Below, in pieces: positions 1 to 4,295 of a stretch of 8,376 nucleotides of DNA. Within the stretch, counting starts at the first letter, position 1; each line of letters starts with the position of its first letter. The translations under genes were made by a program, and so were the position numbers. The notes below the pieces were generated by a model that saw only the letters and a program-made list of their open reading frames with translations, ran no database searches and was not told where the DNA came from. This DNA comes from Xanthomonas translucens pv. translucens DSM 18974 (GTDB lineage Bacteria; Pseudomonadota; Gammaproteobacteria; Xanthomonadales; Xanthomonadaceae), in NCBI RefSeq assembly GCF_000331775.1, contig NZ_CAPJ01000123.1, forward strand, positions 1 through 8,376. Reading direction: 5' to 3'.

Positions 1-83
1 GGAATCGCGCGGATCGTCGCCAGGATGCGGGCCTGAGCCAGCGCCGATGCCGCGGCGTCGGGTGCGGCGCGGCGCCCGCTCAT
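1..83 (-). CDS. MGMT/alkyltransferase-like protein, N-terminal fragment (runs off left edge)
   Basis: Reading leftward from an ATG at 83-81, an open frame of 27 complete codons reaches the window edge. After an Ala-rich start it reads ARILATIRAIP, which resembles the opening of the DNA-binding domain of O6-methylguanine-DNA methyltransferase and alkyltransferase-like (ATL) proteins, where an I-x-A-T-I/V-R-A-I-P segment precedes a G-R-V-x-x-Y-G stretch. Such proteins repair, or flag for repair, alkylated guanine. The ATG overlaps the transporter stop (ATGA at 83-80), so translation is probably coupled; no strong Shine-Dalgarno is visible. The catalytic or ATL-type PCHR/PWHR motif lies outside the window, so methyltransferase and ATL cannot be told apart. 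The family call rests on about ten residues and is moderate; the presence of a gene is more secure. Confidence 0.6.
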   Translation of the reverse strand, partial: MSGRRAAPDAAASALAQARILATIRAI

Positions 84-1015
84 GCCGGCAGCGTCCGCGC
101 CGGCCGCGTAACCAGCAGCACCCCGCCCAGCACTAGCAGCGTGCCGGCGATCTGCCACGGCCCCATCGCCTCGCCCAGCAGCAGCACGCTGAGCACGATG
201 GTCGAGACCGGGCCGAGCATGCCGATCTGCGCGGCCAGTCCCGAGCCGATCCGCTGCAGCGCCAGCATCGTCGCCAGCACCGGCAGCGCCGTGCACACCG
301 TGCCGTTGAGCAGCGACAGCGCATACACCGGCGTCGGCAGCAGCAAGCCGTGCAACGGCCGCAGCAGCAGGAACTGGGCGATGCACAGCACGCAGGCGAC
401 CAGGCTGGCGTAGGCGGTCAGCCGCACCGCGCCGATCCGCGCCACCATCTGCCCGCTACCGACCAGGTACAGCGCATAGGCCATCGCGCTGCCGAACACC
501 AGCAGGCTGCCCCAGGCGGTGCGCGCGCCGCCGACCCGCAGGTCGTGGCCGAAGGCGAGCAGCACGCCGAGATAGCTCAGCACCAGCGCCCACAGCTGGC
601 GGCGCTGCGGCCGGCGACGGAAGACCAGCACGGCGATCAGCAGCACCAGGGTCGGGGTCAGGTACAGGATCAGCCGCTCCAGCGTGGCGGTGATGTAGGC
701 CAGGCCGAGGAAATCCAGATAGCTCGCCAGGTAGTAGCCAAGCACGCCGAGCGCGCAGATGCGCCAGCGGTCGCCGCGCTGCAACGGCGGCGCGCGGCGT
801 GCGGCCCACAGCGCCATCGCCACGAAGCACGGCAGCGCCACCAGCATGCGCAGCGCCAGCAGGGTCACCGCGTCCACACCGTAGCGATAGCCGAGCTTGA
901 CGATGATCGCCTTGCCGGAAAACCCGATCGCGCCGGCAGCAGCGAGCAGCACGCCGCGCAGGTCGGCGGGCACGCTCGCCAGCGGGGCGGCAGTCGAGCG
1001 TCCAAGCGCGCTCAT
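80..1015 (-). CDS. EamA/DMT-family inner-membrane transporter
   Basis: A 311-residue hydrophobic protein with the two-repeat, ten-helix layout of the drug/metabolite transporter superfamily: first EamA repeat about residues 20-157, second about 168-304. Family-typical features are the segment GLAYITATLERLILYLTPTL (about 104-123), which ends the first repeat's helix pair with a conserved Pro, and the GPVSTIVLSVLLLGEA segment (268-283) in the second repeat. It should sit in the inner membrane and export or exchange a small metabolite; the substrate cannot be read from sequence. The frame is open upstream to 1156, but those 47 extra residues are Arg/Ala/Ser-rich and unlike family N-termini, so I place the start at ATG 1015-1013 (MSALGRS). 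That ATG overlaps the stop of a possible leader ORF. The stop overlaps the start of the downstream MGMT-like gene, indicating one transcript. It is divergent from effector copy 1. Confidence 0.88.
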   Translation of the reverse strand: MSALGRSTAAPLASVPADLRGVLLAAAGAIGFSGKAIIVKLGYRYGVDAVTLLALRMLVALPCFVAMALWAARRAPPLQRGDRWRICALGVLGYYLASYLDFLGLAYITATLERLILYLTPTLVLLIAVLVFRRRPQRRQLWALVLSYLGVLLAFGHDLRVGGARTAWGSLLVFGSAMAYALYLVGSGQMVARIGAVRLTAYASLVACVLCIAQFLLLRPLHGLLLPTPVYALSLLNGTVCTALPVLATMLALQRIGSGLAAQIGMLGPVSTIVLSVLLLGEAMGPWQIAGTLLVLGGVLLVTRPARTLPA

Positions 1016-1053
1016 CGCCCGCCGGCGCCCAGGTGGAAGCGGACATCGTGCAT
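1012..1053 (-). CDS. Possible 13-codon leader ORF upstream of the transporter
   Basis: An ATG at 1053-1051 opens a 13-codon frame (MHDVRFHLGAGGR) whose TGA at 1014-1012 overlaps the transporter ATG as ATGA. The transporter has no clear Shine-Dalgarno of its own (only GGCGGGCG before it), so translational coupling from this short frame would make sense. The upstream GGCGG is a weak ribosome site. It could equally be a chance frame in GC-rich DNA; conservation in relatives would decide. Confidence 0.25.
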   Translation of the reverse strand: MHDVRFHLGAGGR

Positions 1054-1064
1054 GCCGCCAGTCT

Positions 1065-1096
1065 AAGGCCGCCGCGCCTTGTCCGCTGGCGCGGAC
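1065..1096. repeat. Two abutting short inverted repeats in the transporter leader
   Basis: AAGGC (1065-1069) pairs with GCCTT (1076-1080) across 6 nt. Immediately after it, GTCCGC (1081-1086) pairs perfectly with GCGGAC (1091-1096) across a TGGC loop. Both would form in the 5' leader of the leftward transporter transcript. They could be RNA hairpins or an operator; in DNA this GC-rich chance is also possible. Confidence 0.35.
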
Positions 1097-1255
1097 GCTG
1101 AGCGCAGGCGACGTCGATGCGGCGGCCGCGGAGCGCGTGCGGGCCAGCACCGACAATGCGCTCTCGCTCTAGCCATCGTCATCGTCATCGCACGGTATTG
1201 GCGCCACCGTGACAACGGCACGCGCCAGCCCTGCCGCTGCAATCGCGCGTACCGA

Positions 1256-1284
1256 TAACTGCATGCCTGCCAACTTCCTATAAC
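1256..1284 (+). promoter_or_regulatory. Conserved promoter-like element upstream of effector copy 1
   Basis: TAACTG (1256-1261) and TATAAC (1279-1284) are separated by 17 bp, and the same pair occurs with identical 17-bp spacing before copy 2 (3942-3947 and 3965-3970). The -10-like hexamer is good; the -35 is far from TTGACA, so an activator would be expected. It would give a leader of more than 300 nt. No PIP box (TTCGB-N15-TTCGB, the HrpX target of many Xanthomonas effector genes) is present; the single TTCGC at 1295-1299 has no partner at the right distance and is not conserved in copy 2. Confidence 0.35.
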
Positions 1285-1370
1285 GCGCCATGATTTCGCA
1301 CCGGCAGGCCCTGATGCCAGCGTCGTCCTTAAGATCACTTCAATGGCGTGTCATTCATGTTTCAGCAAGG

Positions 1371-1395
1371 TGCACGCCATGGTTGCGCATGCACC
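1371..1395 (+). promoter_or_regulatory. 25-bp block identical in both effector leaders
   Basis: Twenty-five consecutive bases, starting TGCACGCCATGG and ending GCATGCACC, are identical to 4080-4104, although the leader sequence on both sides has diverged with many indels. In copy 1 the block is the core of a GGTGCA...TGCACC inverted repeat (1369-1395). Retention suggests a binding site or functional RNA segment; no known consensus was recognised. Confidence 0.35.
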
Positions 1396-1522
1396 GCGGA
1401 CAATAGATCGCCAGACATGACGTTCATGCCTGGCGCTGGCATCGGCGGGAATGCACCCCCTGCTGCAGGCGAGCCGAAACGCCCGACGCAGCGCAATCGG
1501 CGTTGCTGGCATGCACCCGACC

Positions 1523-1545
1523 GCCGCACTCGCCTACGGCTTTTT
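1523..1545 (+). promoter_or_regulatory. Terminator-like hairpin plus T-run in the copy 1 leader
   Basis: GCCG (1523-1526) pairs with CGGC (1537-1540) across 10 nt and is followed directly by TTTTT (1541-1545). The same arrangement is stronger before copy 2 (4207-4229). It lies about 65 nt before the start codon, where a leader attenuator would act. The stem here is only 4 bp, so this is tentative. Confidence 0.25.
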
Positions 1546-1552
1546 CACCGTC

Positions 1553-1566
1553 CTGTGATTTCACAG
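1553..1566 (+). promoter_or_regulatory. Short palindrome CTGTGATTTCACAG in the copy 1 leader
   Basis: A perfect 6-bp inverted repeat around a TT centre. The arms resemble CRP/Clp half-sites (TGTGA and TCACA), but the spacing is 2 rather than the 6 bp of a Clp/CRP site, so it is not a normal Clp box. It is nearly kept in copy 2 (CTGTGGTTTCACAG, 4237-4250). It could be an operator or a small RNA hairpin. Confidence 0.3.
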
Positions 1567-1593
1567 CCCTGCCCCTCCCCCAAGGTTCAATGC

Positions 1594-1605
1594 AGAGGAT
1601 CCTCT
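1594..1605 (+). promoter_or_regulatory. Ribosome binding site of effector copy 1, inside a palindrome
   Basis: AGAGGA (1594-1599) lies 10 nt before the ATG at 1610, and the same site with the same spacing precedes copy 2, which fixes the start in both. Here it forms part of the 12-bp palindrome AGAGGATCCTCT, which as RNA could fold into a 4-bp stem with a GATC loop covering the site. In copy 2 the right arm is changed to CTAT and the stem is lost. Confidence 0.7.
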
Positions 1606-1609
1606 TCAC

Positions 1610-3730
1610 ATGCACACCAAACCCGTTACCGCATCGACCAGCCCCCCGCTACCCGAGGTTTCCGCCGAAGCAGCGCCCGCAACGCCCCGTGTAGAAACGA
1701 CGGCGCCGCCAGCCGAGGTGCCCATATCCGGCGTTTTGGGAGAGCGGGCGCCACGCCGTAATAGCAACGATGCCGACAGCCCCGCCGCGCCGACGACCGC
1801 TGAGCAAACGGCTGCGCACGCGGAATCTGCGACGCCCCAGGACAGCGGCGATCAAGCCGCTGCTTCGTCCCTGGTATATGCCCGCACTTTGCTGGCGGCA
1901 GGTGCGCAGCGGGTCACCGGCGCCGCTTCGCATGCGGCCCAACTGGCCAGGTCGGCATTCGAGAGTGGCAAGTCCGGCATCGCATCGGCAGCCGAGCAGG
2001 TGTGGACGATGAGCGACCTGCGCACCATGCTGCAAGTGCAGGCGAATGATCCGGCATTCCTGAGAATTCTGCGTGGCATCGATCCGGAGGAGCCAGCCGA
2101 CTACACCTTGGCCTCGTGCCGCCAGCAAATGCAACAGCTGAGAACTCTGTGCAATGATTCGACTGATCTGCCGCAGCATCTGCGCAGCGCGATTCTGAGC
2201 GATATCCGCGAGGTAGAGCAGGCGTTGGATCCGCTCGAAAATGGCACACCGGCCACGGGCCGGGCACTGAAGGCCTTGGCCAACGTGGTCAATGCCTGGC
2301 CGGTGCTGGTTCCCAGCCCGCTGCTGGCCAATCAGGCCAAGACGTTCGCCTACACGATCGCTGGCGTCACCAAGGGCGTCCTTGGGCTGTCGATGTCGGC
2401 ATTGCGCTCGACCGCCGATGGCCTGCCTTTTCCGTTGGGGGGCGGCCAATTGGGCCGGGAAGCCAACGAAGTGCATTTCTATGTGGCGCTACTCAATGGC
2501 ATCTTTCTTGCCACCGCGCTGCCGAAGAAATTTGGCTCGGAATCGTTGAAGCAGAAGGCCGAAGCGATCGACGACAGTCTCTACTTCCGTTCGGGTGGCG
2601 TCGTCGCTGCCGCTGCCGTGCTGTTGACTCCGTTCGTATGGAACAACGTCAAACAGCTTGCCGGCCAGGCCCGCGATGGCGCCATGCGCATGGCCGCCAA
2701 TAGTTTGGAACGGGCAGGTCGAAGCGATTGGGCAAAGCCGTTGCACGACCGGCTCGATCCCGTCCGGGTCAGCGAAGAACTGCACAATAGCTTGAACCAT
2801 ATCTGGCTGCAGCTGGAGAACGGACGTGCGGCATTCGAGCAAAGCCGCCGCGACTTCACCGCGCCAGGCAGCGGGCGCGAACTCACCCGCACGCTGAATT
2901 CCCAGTGCACCCATCTGCTGGAAACCTTGCACAACTGCACCGAGCGCTTCAGTGGCGCGCTGGGACTGGATCGCACACAGGAGGGAATCGCGTCGCAGCG
3001 GACGAGGAACTCCGATTTTGCTTCCAAACTGGCATTGACCATCCTGGCTGCCAGCGTCACCGGATCCACTGCCTTCTTGATCCAGCCCGACAAGATCGGC
3101 ACCGCGGATGTGGTGGCCGATGCGCTGGTGGTGACCGCGGTCATGGCGCAATCGGCCTGGAACAAGCAGGCCACCCGGCAAGATGCGATGGAACGCTTCA
3201 AGACGATGAACGCGGTCAGCATGGTGATGGTTCTCGCGCTGGGTGCGGACAAGTTCTCCAAGATCTTCACCCCCGAGGGCTTGGTCGAGTCGTCCCCGAA
3301 CTCGCCTTATTACGCAGGGCTGGTGATGGCGCTCATGTCGATGACGATGCCCGGCCCGATGGCGCGCGGCGCCGAGTTGGCGATGAACTGGGCCGCTGGC
3401 AAGATGCTCGGCCGGTGCACGGATGCGAACGGCACCACCCTGGTCACACGCGAAGCGGAAACTATCCAAGAGTTGCAGGAACACGTGGCCAGCGTGCAGG
3501 AGCACGTCGCCAGCCTGAATCCCGAAGAGCTAGAGCAGTACGAGGAACTGGTCGCCGCCAACGTGCAAAATCTCATGGCCAACGCTGGCGCAGCGCGGCA
3601 GCCGGCACAAACGTCCGGTGTGACGATCAGCGAAATCGAAGAAGAAGACGCGACGCCGCCCGCACACGACACCGGCGTCGAACCAGCGGCTAAGCACAGC
3701 CCTTCGCCTAGTGCATCCCAACCTAGCTGA
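1610..3730 (+). CDS. Putative type III secreted effector, copy 1 (XopP-like candidate)
   Basis: A 706-residue protein. Residues 1-85 are Ser/Thr/Pro/Ala-rich, apparently disordered and without a Sec signal, as expected of a type III secretion signal and translocation region. Residues 86-660 look mainly helical with hydrophobic stretches near 245-262, 328-344, 474-492, 498-515, 533-546 and 567-580, of borderline membrane character. An amphipathic heptad-like segment with a doubled QEHVAS motif spans about 615-657. The tail is acidic then Pro/Ser-rich. Five cysteines (170, 181, 433, 443, 603) are shared with copy 2. Length, composition and tandem pairing fit the XopP/HLK effector family of Xanthomonas and Ralstonia (RipH), reported to target plant exocyst or ubiquitin-ligase components, but no diagnostic motif was recognised; XopF- or XopX-like, or a new family, remains possible. 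It is less GC-rich than its neighbours, consistent with acquisition by transfer. The start is chosen from the ribosome site shared with copy 2. Confidence 0.6.
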   Translation: MHTKPVTASTSPPLPEVSAEAAPATPRVETTAPPAEVPISGVLGERAPRRNSNDADSPAAPTTAEQTAAHAESATPQDSGDQAAASSLVYARTLLAAGAQRVTGAASHAAQLARSAFESGKSGIASAAEQVWTMSDLRTMLQVQANDPAFLRILRGIDPEEPADYTLASCRQQMQQLRTLCNDSTDLPQHLRSAILSDIREVEQALDPLENGTPATGRALKALANVVNAWPVLVPSPLLANQAKTFAYTIAGVTKGVLGLSMSALRSTADGLPFPLGGGQLGREANEVHFYVALLNGIFLATALPKKFGSESLKQKAEAIDDSLYFRSGGVVAAAAVLLTPFVWNNVKQLAGQARDGAMRMAANSLERAGRSDWAKPLHDRLDPVRVSEELHNSLNHIWLQLENGRAAFEQSRRDFTAPGSGRELTRTLNSQCTHLLETLHNCTERFSGALGLDRTQEGIASQRTRNSDFASKLALTILAASVTGSTAFLIQPDKIGTADVVADALVVTAVMAQSAWNKQATRQDAMERFKTMNAVSMVMVLALGADKFSKIFTPEGLVESSPNSPYYAGLVMALMSMTMPGPMARGAELAMNWAAGKMLGRCTDANGTTLVTREAETIQELQEHVASVQEHVASLNPEELEQYEELVAANVQNLMANAGAARQPAQTSGVTISEIEEEDATPPAHDTGVEPAAKHSPSPSASQPS

Positions 3731-3740
3731 AGCACGCGCC

Positions 3741-3761
3741 CGCCCAGCCCAGCGCCGGGCG
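3741..3761. terminator. Degraded hairpin after effector copy 1
   Basis: CGCCCAGC (3741-3748), a CCAGC loop and GCCGGGCG (3754-3761) match the hairpin after copy 2 but carry a mismatch in the stem, and the outer GCG/CGC extension is also disturbed. It has no T-run. It is best read as a decaying duplicate of 6435-6464, of doubtful present function. Confidence 0.4.
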
Positions 3762-3771
3762 ACGCGCAACG

Positions 3772-3787
3772 CATCAACACCACCTTC
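3772..3787 (-). pseudogene. Relic of the glutathione reductase 3' end
   Basis: The sequence from the hairpin through CATCAACACCAC (3772-3783) matches the end of intact gor at 6471-6482. On the minus strand it reads V-V-L-M, the last conserved residues of Gor, but the final His codon and the stop are altered, so the frame reads on as Arg-Cys. Homology is lost upstream of about 3787. It is a scar of the duplication, not a functional gene. Confidence 0.7.
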
Positions 3788-3797
3788 GCAAAGAGGA

Positions 3798-3847
3798 AAA
3801 GGCGAAAGACGGGCTCATGCGTGACCATGCCCGCGAGTTCCGCCTTT
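3798..3847. repeat. Nested inverted repeat in the duplication junction
   Basis: AAAGGCG (3798-3804) pairs with CGCCTTT (3841-3847), and inside it CGGGC (3810-3814) pairs with GCCCG (3829-3833). Flanked by A-rich and TTT sequence, the folded form could act as a weak two-way terminator, the only such candidate left to copy 1 besides the degraded hairpin. This 65-bp stretch matches neither unit of the duplication. Confidence 0.35.
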
Positions 3848-3919
3848 ACGCGATGTGCCACCGCGCAATCCTGGCGCCGCCGCAACAACGTCACGAGCCA
3901 GGGGCGACCGCTGCAATCG

Positions 3920-3943
3920 CGCGTACCGATACGCGTAGCGATA
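3920..3943 (+). repeat. 12-bp tandem repeat, present only in the copy 2 leader
   Basis: CGCGTACCGATA (3920-3931) is followed without a gap by CGCGTAGCGATA (3932-3943), one base different. The copy 1 leader has a single unit (about 1246-1257). It lies directly upstream of, and overlaps by two bases, the conserved TAACTG element. Confidence 0.8.
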
Positions 3944-4003
3944 ACTGCATGCCAGCGAAATTTTTATAAAGCGCGATGATTTCCCTATAACGCGACATTA
4001 TTA
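3942..4003 (+). promoter_or_regulatory. Promoter-like region of copy 2 with a duplicated TATAA element
   Basis: TAACTG (3942-3947), 17 bp, TATAAA (3965-3970) matches the arrangement before copy 1. A second TATAAC (3986-3991) follows at a period of exactly 21 bp, each TATAA being followed by a GCG and a related ATGATT or ATTATT sequence; copy 1 has one unit. This is the most AT-rich part of the window. The element may be a doubled promoter or a doubled protein-binding site. No TTCG tetramer occurs anywhere between 3900 and 4295, so a canonical PIP box is excluded here. Confidence 0.4.
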
Positions 4004-4079
4004 TGCACCGACGAGGCATTGCACCAAAAATGGTTCTTAAGATCATTTCAAGGGATTTTCATTCATCGTGCAGCAAGGC

Positions 4080-4104
4080 TGCACGCCATGGTTGCGCATG
4101 CACC
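4080..4104 (+). promoter_or_regulatory. 25-bp block identical to the copy 1 leader
   Basis: The partner of 1371-1395, with no mismatch across 25 bases although neighbouring leader sequence differs by substitutions and indels. The flanking GGTGCA arm of copy 1 is GGCTGCA here, so the block itself, rather than the longer inverted repeat, is what is kept. Confidence 0.35.
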
Positions 4105-4206
4105 ACGCGGACAATCGATCGCCGGACATGGCCTTCAGGCCTCGCGCGGCAGCGCCGGGATGCAATACCTGCTTCACGCAATCTACGTGATGGCGCATCC
4201 CCGATC

Positions 4207-4229
4207 GCCGCACTCGCACGCGGCTTTTT
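4207..4229 (+). promoter_or_regulatory. Terminator-like hairpin plus T-run in the copy 2 leader
   Basis: GCCGC (4207-4211) pairs with GCGGC (4220-4224) across 8 nt and is followed at once by TTTTT (4225-4229). It sits 66 nt before the start codon in both copies' shared layout, so it may be a leader attenuator rather than the end of a transcript. The stem is short, so termination would be partial at best. Confidence 0.3.
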
Positions 4230-4236
4230 CACCGCC

Positions 4237-4250
4237 CTGTGGTTTCACAG
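4237..4250 (+). promoter_or_regulatory. Near-palindrome CTGTGGTTTCACAG in the copy 2 leader
   Basis: The counterpart of the perfect palindrome at 1553-1566, with one changed base in the left arm. As RNA a G-U pair would preserve the stem; as DNA the symmetry is broken, which slightly favours an RNA role. Confidence 0.25.
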
Positions 4251-4259
4251 CCCTGCCCT

Positions 4260-4268
4260 CCCCCCCCC
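4260..4268 (+). repeat. Run of nine C just upstream of the copy 2 ribosome site
   Basis: Nine consecutive C bases end 11 nt before AGAGGA. The matching place before copy 1 (1577-1581) has five. Homopolymer runs of this length are prone to slippage, so length may vary between isolates, but the run lies outside the frame of the chosen start. Confidence 0.75.
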
Positions 4269-4279
4269 AGGTTCAATGC

Positions 4280-4285
4280 AGAGGA
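4280..4285 (+). promoter_or_regulatory. Ribosome binding site of effector copy 2
   Basis: AGAGGA lies 10 nt before the ATG at 4296, as before copy 1, and sets the start although the frame is open further upstream to a GTG at 4239. The palindrome that covers the copy 1 site is broken here. Confidence 0.75.
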
Positions 4286-4295
4286 TCCTATTCAC

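Larger units (their letters stand above)
1054..1609. other. Divergent intergenic region between transporter operon and effector copy 1
   Basis: A 556-bp gap without a convincing gene. The left part (1054-1172) is very GC-rich and holds two adjacent small inverted repeats: AAGGC-N6-GCCTT (1065-1080) and GTCCGC-N4-GCGGAC (1081-1096), which lie in the leader of the leftward operon. A short hexamer run, CATCGT twice then CATCGC, sits at 1174-1191. From about 1186 onward the sequence is the duplicated leader of the effector gene, less GC-rich, with the elements listed separately. Frames such as the one from 1348 are not conserved in phase in the second copy, so I do not call them genes. Confidence 0.7.
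1186..3787 (+). repeat. Direct tandem duplication, unit 1 (leader, effector gene, hairpin, gor 3' relic)
   Basis: This stretch aligns collinearly with 3859-6485. Left of the gene, homology is clear from TGGCGCC at 1199-1205 (unit 2: 3872-3878), weaker back to about 1186, and strong at CTGCAATCGCGCGTACCGAT (1237-1256; unit 2: 3911-3930). It continues through leader, ribosome site, whole gene and the hairpin after the stop, and ends just inside a copy of the last gor codons. The right limit is 3783-3787. Divergence is uneven, so the duplication is not recent. Confidence 0.9.
3731..4295 (+). other. Intergenic region between the two effector copies
   Basis: A 565-bp gap without a supportable gene. 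In order it holds: a degraded copy of the hairpin found after copy 2 (3741-3761), a relic of the gor 3' end (about 3772-3787), roughly 65-70 bp of unexplained junction sequence with a nested inverted repeat (3798-3847), and then the duplicated leader of copy 2 from about 3859, which includes a strikingly AT-rich segment at 3957-4003. Frames running through the leader (for example from 4003) are out of phase with those before copy 1 and are not called. Confidence 0.75.

Noticed and set aside
1016..1156. 47-residue N-terminal extension of the EamA transporter
   Set aside because: The added residues are Arg/Ala/Ser-rich without family resemblance, and the ATG at 1015 gives a normal-length transporter.
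1174..1191. Short CATCGT repeat as a CRISPR or minisatellite
   Set aside because: Only three 6-bp units, the last imperfect, with no spacers.
1295..1319. PIP box candidate beginning TTCGC at 1295
   Set aside because: The base positions 15 nt later read TGCCA rather than TTCGB, and the half-site is absent from the copy 2 leader.
1553..1566. Clp/CRP binding site
   Set aside because: The half-sites are present but the spacer is 2 bp instead of 6, so a standard site is not supported; kept only as an unassigned palindrome.
1348..1761. Plus-strand frame in the copy 1 leader, with a partly similar frame from 4003 in the copy 2 leader
   Set aside because: The short protein likeness comes from duplicated DNA; indels break the phase between copies and the composition is not protein-like.
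2489..3505. Long minus-strand frames opposite both effector genes (also 4575-6188)
   Set aside because: They are His/Arg/Gln-rich shadow frames of the kind expected opposite a GC-rich gene and have no recognisable domain.
4239..4295. A 19-residue N-terminal extension of effector copy 2 starting at GTG 4239
   Set aside because: It passes through the C9 tract, has no good ribosome site, and the matching extension is out of frame before copy 1, whereas the ATG at 4296 has the same ribosome site and spacing as copy 1.
3859..4295. Insertion sequence or MITE bringing in the second copy
   Set aside because: No transposase, terminal inverted repeats or target-site duplication is visible; the gor relic fits a tandem duplication better.
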